In this document: positions 1 to 10,707 of the stretch, piece after piece
Numbering within the stretch: position 1 is the first letter of the stretch
Layout: each line of letters begins with the position of its first letter
Assembly (NCBI GenBank): GCA_947646735.1
Contig: CANTFK010000968.1
Coordinates: forward strand, 124,001-188,000
DNA: 64,000 nucleotides
Reading direction: 5' to 3'
Source: Peronospora farinosa
Lineage: Eukaryota > Oomycota > Peronosporomycetes > Peronosporales > Peronosporaceae
Made by a program: the position numbers and the translations under genes
Notes under the pieces: generated by a model
The model's database searches: none
What the model was told of the DNA's origin: nothing
The model's input: the letters and a program-made list of their open reading frames with translations, nothing else

Positions 1-1
1 G

Positions 2-211
2 GAGCGCTCGGAGTTGGAGAAAAATGAAGACATGAATGGGGATGATCGCACTGTTTCGTTTCAACTTCGATTCAGTCAATTATACAATCATGGCGTGACA
101 CCCGAGCTCTTGACTAAGATATTCCATGGTCAACAAAGGTTTATTTTGGGATACGCCGCGTACATGACTAACATGCACAGGTTGAAAGAAAAGCGTGATA
201 AAGAAACGTGA
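2..211 (+). CDS. 3' end of an unidentified gene (partial)
   Basis: An open frame runs from the window edge to a stop at 211 and encodes about 69 residues. It is rich in charged residues and ends in a basic, helical tail (Lys-Glu-Lys-Arg-Asp-Lys). The frame has no stop upstream to the window edge, so it is best read as the last exon of a gene that starts outside the window. The internal ATG at 32 is not a convincing start. I do not recognise the family. The evidence is only the open frame and its position, so it could also be a chance frame. Confidence 0.3.
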   Translation, partial: ERSELEKNEDMNGDDRTVSFQLRFSQLYNHGVTPELLTKIFHGQQRFILGYAAYMTNMHRLKEKRDKET

Positions 212-1893
212 CGAGCGTTGCTTGACATTGAGAACGACTCAAAAGAACTGAGTTGAGCAAAAGTGATCGAAAGAGAATCATTATAACAAAGAGTCAATCT
301 TGTACGTTGCATAGCTTTCTATCATAATCACCAGTAGGAAAATATCGGCATTTAAATTTTACAAAGCACTTTGTTCCCTTTGTTTGTAAAGAAGTTAAAC
401 TACAAAGACAACCACTCAGTACAATGTCAAGCAATCTACTTTATGCATGAGATATATGGTTCAGTTCATTAGCTGTGAATTTTGCATGTATAAAAGCCAC
501 TACTTTTTGCAGGTAAATGACCACAGACGTCGAACATATCGATCGCACTTGTTAAGTCTCGGACGATGATGATCTATCTTCGTATGTAAGAAAGGTTAGG
601 CCTAGTGTCACTCTCAATTGTAATCACGAAATGTGCATGTACAAACTTAAGCATAAGCGGAGCTCTGTTAAAACCATAAGAAATGGCAGCAAGAGTCGTG
701 ATACTTGCATAGCGGGATGAAACTTATGCACATTACGACAAAACTCCACGTTTCAATAAAAAAGCACGTATGTGCTCCCTTTCGTTTAAATGTCTACTAT
801 TAGAAGCTATAAGTCCACAAAAAATCTAACCGTTCAAAGGTAATGATTCCTAAGTCATAGTATCCAACCCAAATGATCATTTTTTTCCCGTATTGCCATC
901 GAAAAAAGTAACATGCATCAATTTCTGGACAAGAGTGAAGAAGGGCTCTTTCATGTTCTTAAGTTCTGGTGCTGAATACAATATAACGCCAACTTAAGAT
1001 TGGGTTGAGACGTACACTGTATTTCGCCACGAGAGCTTGAATGAATGGCGTAGCAAAAATGTTTGGAAGGTGTCAACTTTATGGCTTCTTAAATTACAAA
1101 TGATCGAAATTTGAAGTGCTCAGACTTGTCTCGAATCTAGGGGGGTTCACTTTGGCTCTCACCCATCGGCAATACTTGTAGTTGGTCAACGCGATACCGA
1201 ATGCATAATACGTTAACATTTTATAGAACGCAGATGGTTGCGTGCAATCAAATACTCTGCAGATAGTTCCCGGGTATTTCATTTACTTGACTCTTGATTA
1301 TTCCATTGTACACATACATAAAAAGAGGTTGTTTTTCTCTTTGCGGATACATCTTAATTTCCTCGCTACATCAAACTAACTAGCTGGTCATAGATCTCTG
1401 ACAGGACTCTTTAGCTACGTAGTAACAAATCTTTACTATGAAATTAGGGGAAGCCAAGTGATCATTTCCAATCAATTGTTGCTACATATACATTTATCTC
1501 TGACAAAAGTGTCAGATTGATACTTTTGGTAAGGAATATAGGTTGTCATGTATTTAAAATTGTCATGAGGCCACCTTATACTGTCCATTTGTAGCAACTA
1601 ATGTGACAATGTCTTTAATGCGACCCTCTGTTCCTCTAACATCGTCACTTTCGGGCTCGACGTCATCGTAATTTGTACTAAGCATTATTTCAAATTGAAT
1701 AGCCTCTAATAGTCGATTCCGATAGATCAAAATTAGTATCATACGTCTACCCAAAAGTACTCTATAATCGGTTACCCTTATCATATGCATATCTGCTAAG
1801 TTCTACATCTTTACCCTATCAACAGTCCATTTCTCAAACCACCATCAAGTGGACAGCTCCATTTGAAATCAATTAGTATTCTCTGATCTTACA
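212..1893. other. AT-rich intergenic region, no gene seen
   Basis: About 1.7 kb with only short frames (under 80 codons) on both strands, none with a recognisable domain or good start context. No RNA gene, LTR or long repeat was recognised. The last few hundred bases presumably carry the promoter of the gene starting at 1894. Confidence 0.5.
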
Positions 1894-3237
1894 ATGAAAC
1901 GTCGCCCGTTACGAGCTGTTGGTAGCTTTGGACTGTATGCAATATGTATTTTTCTGTCAACAATCGCTCTCCAGTCCTTAACAACGCCGTCTCCGGTCTC
2001 GTCGTTATCATTTTCCACCATATTGACCCCCCTCGACTTGTTCCTTTGGAAATCTAGGACCTCTTCTTCGGAGCCGCCTACGATTTCTACAATAGATTTT
2101 CGACTATTTAATCTATCGATTCACCGTGTCCGCTATATGGACGAGGACGTTACTACCGAAAAACAAAAGAATCAGAATTCACTGACCAATTCTATTGCTA
2201 ATGTTCACAAGACATTGACGGATTTCCTGGCAACTACAACAACTAAACATCATTCGGCAGAGGTTTCTAGTGTCATAGTGACGTGGGAAGATCATCCATT
2301 GGCTGTTCATGCTCGTGCAAAGAATGCACGACTTGAGACGGAAAAAAACGACGAGGAAAGAGATTCAGATAATGCATCAGGTGATTCCATGTTGGAATCG
2401 TTCTTGTATGAAGTGCAAATCTGGGTCACAGGCTGGGGGCTTGATGGTCTATGGAATGCTGCCAATCGAAGAGTAACCTCATTGGATCCATTTCTTGTAC
2501 TTGTAGACTTGCCATTGGAGCATGAATTGGGTTTTCGTGTGAGAATGAAGGCAAAGCAGACAAAAAAGTCGGTGCTGGGATTTTTACTTCCAATGGGGTT
2601 CTTTGCCACAGAGATCGACGGAGAATGGAGTGATGTGGTGACTTTGTCTCCGACAAGAGACGATGAGCTTAAAGCTATTGTCACATCTTTAGCAGGTAAC
2701 AAGCTATTGGTGTTATTGTTGGCAGTGTATATTGGATCGGGTTGCCTTGTGGTAGTACAGCTGTACGTCCGACCTGGAGTCGCAGTGACACGAACACGAA
2801 AAGTGTTCAAAAAGATGCGCCTGAGTCGTCGAACAACGTTAGACAAAGACAATGCCAGGAAAGAATCGAGTCGTGTAGCTGCAACTGATGTTCACATTGA
2901 TGACAGAAAAAAGTCGATGCAGGAGCTACAGCACGAAATCCACGATCTTCGTCAAGAGTTAGCGGACTCGGAAGATGAAGTGCGACAGCTCATGCTGTTC
3001 AGTGGCTGCGGAATCGAGACGCTAGAGCCGCAAGAACTCGAGCAGCTTGAGCGTAAAGTCAAGCACACGCTTAAACGCATTCAGTATCTCAAAAAGCACG
3101 GCTCGACACCGGAATTTGCGATGAGAAATAGTACGAAAGGACAGCTGTCTGTTACTGACTTTAGCCGACGACGACTGAAGCAGCGAGAAGATTCTATACT
3201 GAGCCCCATCGACGAGCATCAGTCATTTGAACACTGA
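1894..3237 (+). CDS. Two-TM protein with C-terminal coiled coil, function unknown
   Basis: Single-exon frame of 447 residues. The N-terminus is basic then hydrophobic (about residues 7-27), a signal anchor or signal peptide. A lumenal or extracellular-type region of about 240 residues follows. A second membrane segment of Leu/Val-rich residues lies at about 270-292, with basic residues directly after it. The cytosolic-side tail has a helical, Glu/Lys/Gln-rich region (about 345-400) with heptad spacing, so it probably self-associates or binds a partner. The topology is suggested by the sequence; the function is not known. I did not recognise a named Pfam family. The antisense frame at 2307-2852 is a shadow. 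The SUMT gene follows 159 bp downstream on the same strand. Confidence 0.8.
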   Translation: MKRRPLRAVGSFGLYAICIFLSTIALQSLTTPSPVSSLSFSTILTPLDLFLWKSRTSSSEPPTISTIDFRLFNLSIHRVRYMDEDVTTEKQKNQNSLTNSIANVHKTLTDFLATTTTKHHSAEVSSVIVTWEDHPLAVHARAKNARLETEKNDEERDSDNASGDSMLESFLYEVQIWVTGWGLDGLWNAANRRVTSLDPFLVLVDLPLEHELGFRVRMKAKQTKKSVLGFLLPMGFFATEIDGEWSDVVTLSPTRDDELKAIVTSLAGNKLLVLLLAVYIGSGCLVVVQLYVRPGVAVTRTRKVFKKMRLSRRTTLDKDNARKESSRVAATDVHIDDRKKSMQELQHEIHDLRQELADSEDEVRQLMLFSGCGIETLEPQELEQLERKVKHTLKRIQYLKKHGSTPEFAMRNSTKGQLSVTDFSRRRLKQREDSILSPIDEHQSFEH

Positions 3238-3396
3238 CATTGTCTTGTTATCGACGTTGAAGTCATACTTGAGTAGGGATATCACTATAACATAACACTT
3301 AAATATTGTAGCCATCTTAGTACTGTAGCCATTTTTAATGTCCGGCTCCAGTTTCCGTGGACCACATCATTAGTGTACTCATCTTGTGCACCAGTC

Positions 3397-4260
3397 ATGC
3401 GTGGCGTAGCTCTTGGTGCTGTATCTGGAGCATTGGTCTCATTTCTTGTGTGTCAATTGATTCTCCCTCGTTTACGTACACGACAATTGCGTCATCAAGC
3501 TTTAAGAGGTTGTGTGTATCTTGTGGGTGCTGGACCGGGAGATCCTGAGCTGCTGACACTTAAAGCTCGTCGACTATTGTCAAGTGCGACGGTTGTGGTT
3601 GTCGACGACCTTGTGGGACCTCAAATCTACGCATTAATTCCAAGAGACTGTCAAATTATATACGTAGGCAAACGAGGAGGAAGAAAAGATTCGGCAAAAC
3701 AGGTGGACATTAATGCCATTCTAGTGTCAAAAAGTCGAGATGGACACATTGTCGTTCGACTCAAAGGAGGCGACCCCATGATTTTTGGCCGCGTTCATTC
3801 AGAAATTCGAGCTTTGGTTCAAGCTCAATGCAATTTTAAAGTCATTCCGGGTATCTCTTCGGCATTAGCGGTGCCTGCTATGGTCAATATTCCAGTGACA
3901 CACAAGACGTTGAGCACAAATTTCGTTGTGACTTCAGGACACAACCCAGCAGAAATGGATTTTGACATGTTGGCCAAGATTGAGACAATTGTGTTATTAA
4001 TGGCTACGAGGACAATTGATCGTATTTGCGAGAGTTTAATGGACAGTGGCAAGGACAAGGATACACATGTGGCATTAATTCACTCGGGTACGAATCCAGA
4101 TCAGTTGGTGATGTTGGGAATGCTAAAGGACATTGCAGCCAAGACCGAGGGGAAGAAGTATTCTCCTGCTATTATTGTGATTGGAGACGTTGCCAAGTAT
4201 GGAGATCTCAAGGCGTATTTGGACGAGTCAGACGATGAAATGACAAATGCAGACGTTTAA
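3397..4260 (+). CDS. Uroporphyrinogen-III C-methyltransferase (SUMT) with N-terminal membrane anchor
   Basis: A 287-residue protein of the tetrapyrrole methylase family. Visible motifs are VYLVGAGPGDPELLTLKA near the N-terminal third, the RLKGGDPMIFGR loop and VIPGISSALAVPA, all hallmarks of SUMT/CobA enzymes. These use S-adenosylmethionine to convert uroporphyrinogen III to precorrin-2, the first committed step to siroheme, the cofactor of nitrite and sulfite reductases. The ATG at 3397 is chosen because the upstream in-frame extension begins with GTG. About 30 residues before the catalytic domain form a hydrophobic segment followed by basic residues, so the enzyme is probably membrane-anchored or imported into an organelle. 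No fused HemD or CysG-type ferrochelatase domain is present. It converges on the FKBP gene across 94 bp. Confidence 0.9.
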   Translation: MRGVALGAVSGALVSFLVCQLILPRLRTRQLRHQALRGCVYLVGAGPGDPELLTLKARRLLSSATVVVVDDLVGPQIYALIPRDCQIIYVGKRGGRKDSAKQVDINAILVSKSRDGHIVVRLKGGDPMIFGRVHSEIRALVQAQCNFKVIPGISSALAVPAMVNIPVTHKTLSTNFVVTSGHNPAEMDFDMLAKIETIVLLMATRTIDRICESLMDSGKDKDTHVALIHSGTNPDQLVMLGMLKDIAAKTEGKKYSPAIIVIGDVAKYGDLKAYLDESDDEMTNADV

Positions 4261-4354
4261 GGAAGGAGAAGCCTGTTTGCTCAAGCTACCAATAATTAAC
4301 ATTATCTGATATGACTTAACTTTAGCTCAAACAAGCATGATTCGATCTGCATGT

Positions 4355-5312
4355 TTAACAACGAACAATGTCCAATATCTCAACCTCGAAAATTAGGTCA
4401 GCATCAGGAGGAATGACATTACCAGCGCCAGCTTTGCCGTAGCCCTTAGCCGACGGAATATTGAGTATCGCCTTAGTACCCTTGCTCATTCGCATGACGC
4501 CCTCATCCCAGCCACGGATGACCTGGCCGACACCAATTTGAAATTGGAACGGCTGGTTACGGTCATGCGAAGAGTCAAAGACCTTGCCGTCCTTGGCCAA
4601 CTTGCCCGTATAATGCATGATCATCGTATCTCCACGCTGAGGGAATGTCACCTTGTCGCCATCTTCAATTACCTGAGGCAGTACCAGACGTTCATTCTTG
4701 TGCAACTCCTCATGCAGCTCATGGTCGACCAACTCCAGCGTTACCGTCAGCGATTGGCCAGCATACGGGTGTGCCAGGTCAATGTCCATGGTGTTGTCCA
4801 TAAGCTTCACAACACGAGCACGTTCACCGCCTGCGAGCTCCAGTATTTGACCGACAGCAAGCATCTCCCGTTCTTTTTCGGGCAAGTTCATCTCTTTGAG
4901 CGGCACTGTCAGAATCTTATTGTCGACACCGAAAGCGTCGACTGGTTCAATGTCCACCGTCTTGGACTCTCCCTTGATCATTCCTTGCACAGCTTTTTCG
5001 ACACCAGGAAGGATCTGACCACTACCCACAATAAATTTCAATGGGGCATTCTCATGAGTCTTTGGTAGTAAGTCACCACCCGATAGTTTGCCTTCCATAT
5101 GCAATGACACACGGTCACCTATAGCTACTAAGCGACTATTAGCCTGCGTGTTGTAGAAAGTCTTGAAAGGTACTGAAAGCGAATTGTGAAAAGCTGCTCA
5201 AGTTACGATACAGACGATAGTTAGCACTGAATAAAGGAGACGTGAATGAAAAACGTGTTCACAAACCGCCGTTAGAGCGGCTCCACAGGGTCAAAATGCG
5301 CTTGGACAGCAT
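4355..5312 (-). CDS. Tandem SlyD-type plus FKBP12-type peptidyl-prolyl isomerase, probably mitochondrial
   Basis: Two-exon model, complement of 4355..5172 and 5267..5312 (intron 5173-5266, GT-AG, phase-consistent), giving 287 residues. Exon 1 encodes a short Arg/Lys/Ser-rich stretch without acidic residues, a good mitochondrial presequence. The first domain reads GDRVSLHMEGKL..., then an insert ending in HPYAGQSL, the pattern of SlyD-type FKBPs with an insert-in-flap domain. The C-terminal domain (about the last 115 residues) is a canonical FKBP with MHYTGKL, DSSHDRNQPF, VIRGWDEGV and a C-terminal LIFEVEIL strand. The expected role is cis-trans isomerisation of prolyl bonds, possibly with chaperone activity. 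Without exon 1 the frame would start at a GTG codon, which supports the spliced model. Confidence 0.85.
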
Positions 5313-5612
5313 TATGATGCAGATTCTGGTAGGTTCTTCGGTAAGTTTGTAATTGTGTGGTGCTAAGGGACTTACAGTTAGCAAAGGAATACATGTTTAA
5401 TAAGTAAGGACGATTCGGTAGAACGAAATACGAAATAGCAAACAACGTCGCATCTTCTTCTTTTCACTGCCCTGGCTGAGAAACGATAAAGCTGGTGGAA
5501 AATTTGTAAATTCTTGTGCGAATAGATAAGTCCAATGAAGCGAACAAGAAGCTGTTGCCCATATATGTCACATTCACGAGCATGTGGTAATGCCTCTCGC
5601 TTTTAGGCTTCT

Positions 5613-7614
5613 CTAAATCTCAAAGCGCTGGGCTGATGATAGTTGGTCGTGTGGAACTGTGCTGCTGTAGAAATCTTGTGCAGTCATGATTTTTTTGTCC
5701 AGAGTTGCGACTTCTTGGCAAGATGGATCGTGAACCGGGATCTCATTTTCCAAAATCAACTGCTGAAACGATCCATTCAACGCACTTGGAGCACTTGATG
5801 GTCCTGATCCGTTCACTACTGTATCATACGCGGCAACCGCTGTGGCACTATCAGTCTTGTTTTCGTCGCCAAAGTCCAAAGGAAGACTCATCAAAGAGCC
5901 CGCATCGTTTAGCGATGCAAGTTCCTCCTCAAACGAGTCCATGGAGTTCAACTTCTGGTTACCGTCAAGCAGCTGCTGTTCGAAAATGCCATCATCGTTT
6001 ACCGACAAACTACTAAGGTGCCGGGTTAAACCTCCATTGATCCATAAATCGTCAGGCTCCACATCGTCCGTAATTGAACGAAGACTCGCGCTCTTTGTAT
6101 CGCCGAGACTCAGCATTTTGTTCAAAAGTCTTTGAGAAGCACGTCCCTGCGAATTTTGTAACACTTTTGATGTCGGCTCGTCCGTGTATGATTCAGACTG
6201 TAAATGCACTGCCGACAGCGACGACATTCTCAAAATTGCAGCATCGATCTCTTCACCAAAATCACGCAAGCTTGTGGCAGAAAGCATGCTCCTAAAGCTG
6301 CCTTTTTCAAGCGAATTGTTTGAGTGGCCGCGCAAAAACTCATTAAGAATCATCACGTCCTCCTGACTCATTCGCTCATCCGTCTTATCTTCAAGAGGAT
6401 CCAGTATTGGCTCCAAAGTAGCTTGGGTCGTGTCGGCCTGATTGTCACTTACCGATAGTAGCGGGTCTAGAACCTCCAATTTTATTGGCAATGTGCATGA
6501 CATCACAGGCCTGACCGGAGAAACAGAAACTGACGGGGTATCATCCGAATTCAGAAGCCTCGGGCGGCCGAGCTTCGTGTACGTCTTCTGATTAGGGTTC
6601 AGCGCTTTCCATCGAAGTTTGACTGCATCTCCCGTGCGACCCTGCACATACTCAAATATACTAAATCAGGCTCAAAAGCTTAGCAAGCAAAACGCTACAC
6701 AATTCCATCGTGTCTAACCGGCAAAAGTTCTGCAATCTGCGTCCAACGATTACCATACTTCTCGTATGCATGTTGAATGGCTATATCTTCTTCCTTTGTA
6801 AATGGCCTAGCAAAACAATTGCAGTAATATGTTTTTTGTCAAAACAAAGATCCCCAGTCAAGTATCCGACAAGACAAAACTTACGATTTATTAATCGTCG
6901 GGTCCAATCGATTCCTCCATCGTTCACGACATTGTTTTGCCCTACAAAGGCCACAACATCATCAACATCACGTCAAACTCTCTCTCCCTTCATCCCTCTT
7001 TTTTCCCTCCACTTTATCTTTTTCGTACGTTCGTCCTGGAATATTATTAGACACTTGTTGCCAATTGCCATAACCCTTGAGCATCATCTCCATAAGCAAT
7101 TCATCTTCTTCAAGTGACCATGAACCTTTTACAAGTCCTGGTTTTAATACTTTATTCCAGCGTTGAAGACACTGAGCATTGTCACGTCCAGGGACTTGTT
7201 CGGCTACGGCCTGTCACACCAATGAACATCAATCAATACCTCCTTCACCCTACCCCTTTGTAACTTGTGTAACCCTTTTATAACCCTACCATCCAATTAC
7301 GATGGCCAAGCTCCGCCACTGCCTTTTTTAGCGCTTCGTCCTGTTCTGGTGTCCAGCGTTTACTTGCCAAAGCACCACCAATTTTCTTCTTTTGTGCTTC
7401 TTGTGGCTCGACATCCACAGCGTCACGTTCGCGCTTCCTGCTTATTAGACAACATATTGACTGTCATTCTCATATTACCATCATTCTGCATTCGACCTGA
7501 TTTCATCTGATTCGTACACTCTGGATTCAACCACTGCAAAAAAAAAGAGAATTGGTTGATTGAGTATTACAACTAATAAGAAGAAAAAATTCATGAAGAA
7601 TTTAACGTACCCAT
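5613..7614 (-). CDS. Three-repeat MYB (3R-MYB) DNA-binding protein
   Basis: Seven-exon model, complement of 5613..6641, 6719..6806, 6885..6941, 7029..7210, 7290..7437, 7497..7533 and 7611..7614. All phases close and the total is 514 residues. Repeat 1 (about residues 41-88) contains KRWTPEQDEALKKAV and QCLQRWNKVLKP. Repeat 2 (about 91-138) has SWSLEEDELLMEMM and QCRERWRNRLDPTI. Repeat 3 (about 142-188) has PFTKEEDIAIQHAY and GDAVKLRWKALNP. The spaced tryptophans are typical of R1R2R3 MYBs, transcription factors often tied to cell-cycle genes. A GRPRLL motif just after repeat 3 resembles an AT-hook core. The remaining 310 residues are acidic and Ser-rich, probably a regulatory region. The first exon carries only four coding bases, so the exact start is the weakest part of the model. 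Confidence 0.85.
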
Positions 7615-8859
7615 ATTGCTTGGAGATAAGTTACTTGCTGGAAGAGGGCTGGAAAGTGACAGTCGAACGATGGACTGATTCGATGGGTAGACAGTGTACC
7701 GCCATCGGATTGGTTGAAAACGCGTTACATAAGGTACTTTGCATTGGTTGATAAATACAATACAAATGTGACAGAAGGTCAATCTGGCTACATTAATGTA
7801 CGGCACACAGCCACGTTGTTACATTGCACAGATTATTCCGGCAACAGTTACAATAATGTGACATGTTGGTGTAATCCGACCTTTAAAAAAGAATCCAACC
7901 ACACAAATCGGTTTATTAGGTTTTAGAATGAAAATGAAGGTGAGCTAGAGGCCAAGATTCGTCAAGATGACGCGTACGTATTCAGTGTCAACCACCCCCA
8001 ACAATCCGATTCGTCAATCAGCAAAAAGATGTGCCTTTTAGCTGAAGTCTAGCTCGGGTATCTAAGTCTGCTGCGTCATGTTAATAAGATTTTGTTGTGG
8101 ATCCCCAAGAACGGGTTTGATTGCTTGTTAAGATTGGATGGACAATACCTTAAGCTTTGAACGACGGTCTGCTCATTGACTTCGACGCTGTTGTCCCCAC
8201 GTACAGTAGTAAATCCTTGTAAACATCACTATCGTTCATGACAAGATTTCACATTGGTCCGCTCGAAATTGAACAGCTTCGTGCCAACGGACTGCACCAC
8301 TAACATTTAGTACGACTCTAAAACATGTAACAAGAGAAATTCGTGTATGCAACTGCGATTCCTCGCCAATGATTTCTCGAAGCATTCGATGCTTTCAAAG
8401 TACTAGATTTGCGGAAAACAATAACATATGGAGTATACATGTACTGTACATGTTGATGTAGCCCAGCATGTGATGTAGTCCCAACTTGAAACAAACAAAC
8501 CTGTTTACAAACGATGCAGCCGGTGCAACCTTTTTAGTATGTCGTCAAGCGCGTGGATGGTAGCCGTATGGCGCAAACACAAAATGGATTGTGACTTAGA
8601 AGTACAGGCGCAGACTCTGCGAAAACAGGTGCTAACTTCACTACAGCCAAAGTCACTGCTCCGACTTTAGTTGTCGAGGCTTGAACGAAATCGTCGTTAC
8701 AATAAGGTGTGTCGGCACGAAGCCGATACGTTCACGATGAGCGAAATCGCTCAGCCTATAAAGATTATGCGCCAGTACCTTGCGTGAAGTGTGTCTTATA
8801 AAAAGAATAGTTCTATTTGGCATGAGCGTGTTTTATTAATGAATCAAAAGCGCTTTTAT
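7615..8859. other. Intergenic region upstream of the MYB gene, no gene seen
   Basis: About 1.2 kb with no frame I can support. Short plus-strand frames at 7714-7926 lie over the MYB upstream region and look like chance. The end of the region abuts an inverted LTR fragment at 8860. Confidence 0.5.
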
Positions 8860-8932
8860 TGTAGACGGCACTTCTACGTAGTTGCCTCGTGCTACTAGCA
8901 CACACCTTCAGCACAAGCGAGGAAGCGGTTAG
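8860..8932 (-). repeat. Minus-strand LTR tail interrupted by the left Gypsy element
   Basis: This 73-bp piece begins TGTAGACGGC, the reverse complement of the LTR 3' end (...CTACA), and continues with sequence matching the last 70 or so bases of the neighbouring LTRs in inverted orientation. It stops at GGTTAG, where the plus-strand LTR (TGTAACAG...) begins at 8933. It is therefore a remnant of an opposite-facing copy of the same family, broken at a point inside the LTR tail. Confidence 0.7.
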
Positions 8933-9529
8933 TGTAACAGGGTATCTAGTTACACGTAAATATTAAGTAATATACTTAAAGTTTGGTCTAAAAGTATCCA
9001 TGATTACTTTTGACCAGTCACTTGGGTGCAATACACAAATGTGATCCACCCTCGTGAATGTGATATCCGTTGATGGATTCACATGAGAAGGGATGACGCT
9101 AGTTGAAGCTAGGCATCACGACGTCTCAGAAGGACGTCAGTTGCAAACTTAAATCTAGATTTAAGTTCATGCGTCAAGATACGCTTCTCAAAAGTCGCGT
9201 ATCTGATCTCTATATATATAGTCAATCAGTAATTAAGTTTATATTTAGTTATAATTAATTAACCATAGGTCAGTCTTGAATTAGCTAACACCGAAGCACC
9301 GCGCACGAGAAGCTGAAAAGCTTCTACGTGACGTCGGTGCCTTCTTGTTCAGAAGTTCGTTGCACTCTCGCTTAAGCGAGAGGCAACTGGTGGTACGACT
9401 GGTTAAGCAGTCGACCAACCACATAACCACCCTCGCACGCGAAGGTAAGACGGTCTAACCGCTTCCTCGCTTGTGCTGAAGGTGTGTGCTAAGCAGCACG
9501 AGGCAACTTCGTAGAAGTGCCCTTCTAGA
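8933..9529 (+). repeat. 5' LTR of element A
   Basis: About 597 bp, starting TGTAACAGGG and ending ...CTTCTAGA (the other copies end ...GTCTACA, the expected CA terminus). It contains several perfect palindromes: 20 bp at 9147-9166 centred on AAATCTAGATTT, and 18 bp at 9365-9382 centred on GCTTAAGC. A TATATATA stretch lies near 9212. Confidence 0.85.
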
Positions 9530-9531
9530 AT

Positions 9532-9542
9532 TGGTAGCACTA
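9532..9542 (+). other. Primer-binding site, initiator tRNA-Met-like
   Basis: TGGTAGCACTA lies two bases after the 5' LTR. The first seven bases (TGGTAGC) match the usual start of PBSs complementary to the 3' end of initiator tRNA-Met. The rest does not match a tRNA that I can recall. The same site is present in inverted form near 25759-25769 in arm B. Confidence 0.5.
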
Positions 9543-9573
9543 GTAGTCCTTTCCACGACCCGTCTCTCTGAGC

Positions 9574-10697
9574 GTGCGTGTGGTTAAGATGGTCCTTAAC
9601 ATGGACTGGAGTGACTTCCCTCACCTCTCCCAACATCATAGCGATTTGGAAGAGCATATGGCGCAGGGACTTGGTGAACAAGCCCTGGTCAATCTCTTGC
9701 ATTATCCTCCTGAACAACATGTTGCTCAGTTGGAGCAATTCGAGGCGTTTGTGCTCGGACAGCGTAGAAACGCGTCCGAGGTAAACAGCCAAGCCACCGC
9801 TGAGTCCATCACTAAGACTCAGGATGAGCTTAGGCTTGAGCAGGCACGTAATGAGGCGCTCAACAGGACTGTTGAGACGCTCTCTGCCCGGCCTGCTCAA
9901 CCAAGGCCCATTCGGATGGACCCTCCGAAGTTCGATGGAACTAGCCCTCACACGATTGTTCACTGGCTATTAGCAGTGGAGCAATGTGGAGTGGCGCAGC
10001 TCATCGAAGACGACACCAGAATGGTGTCGTATGCCATGTCCAACTTGCGTGGCAAAGCGTCAGAGTGGGCATACTCTGCGCTGATGGCAAATGCTGATGC
10101 ATTTCCATCATGGGCGATCTTTAAGGCAAAGTTTTGCGCCATGTACCAGCCGCCTAATAATAAAGTGTTGCTTATGGCGCGCTTCTTTGGAGCACGACAG
10201 GCGAAACGCTCTCTGCAAGAATTTGTGCAGGAGATACGTTCGCTGTTCGGCGTCCATCGGCGTCCATCAATGGGGAACCGATACCAGAGCGTATCAAGGT
10301 AGCCACGTTCATGAATGGACTTAGGCATGGCCCATCGCCTCAGGCCCTTTTCAGAAAGGTGCCAGCGACGATGGAAGAGGCAATTGACATTGCCTTAGTT
10401 GAGGAGCAATCCTACAACAGCGCCTCGGCGACAGCCTATTACAGGCCGTCGTCCGAGAAGTCTGATGCCACTCCTATGGAGTTAGGCAATGCAGATGTGA
10501 TCTGCTACAAGTGCGGCAAGCGAGGCCATATGATGGCTCGCTGCTACGCCAAGGTAGCTGCTGGTACTAAGGCAGCCAGCAAGTCCCAACCCGAAGGAAG
10601 GTGCGAAAAACCAGCGTGCACGACGCACGGGTTCAGCACCTGTCGGGAAATGCGGGAGCGCAGTAGGGGCGGGATGCCCTACTGTCGCGGACTCTGA
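9574..10697 (+). pseudogene. gag of element A, frameshifted
   Basis: A first frame (9574-10302, 242 codons) carries a Gypsy capsid-like region with PPKFDGTSPHTIVHWL and a conserved Arg/Trp-rich helix. A second frame (10311-10697) has the nucleocapsid zinc knuckle CYKCGKRGHMMARC. The break coincides with a local duplication of about 10 bp (the motif CGGCGTCCAT occurs twice near 10248-10267), which the other arm does not show. So the disruption is specific to this arm. Expected role: particle core and RNA packaging. Confidence 0.85.
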
Positions 10698-10707
10698 AGC
10701 TATCCCT

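Noticed and set aside
2307..2852. 181-codon minus-strand frame
   Set aside because: Lies entirely within the coding frame of the 447-residue membrane protein, has no domain and is a shadow.
4538..5068. 176-codon plus-strand frame
   Set aside because: Opposite the FKBP gene, which has unmistakable domain motifs.
6710..7117. 135-codon plus-strand frame
   Set aside because: Opposite MYB exons and introns; low-complexity hydrophobic residues and no homology.
9403..9963. 186-codon minus-strand frame across the LTR end and gag
   Set aside because: Runs through LTR, PBS and the sense gag frame; no motif. Unlike the 3' antisense frame, no coiled coil or domain is seen.
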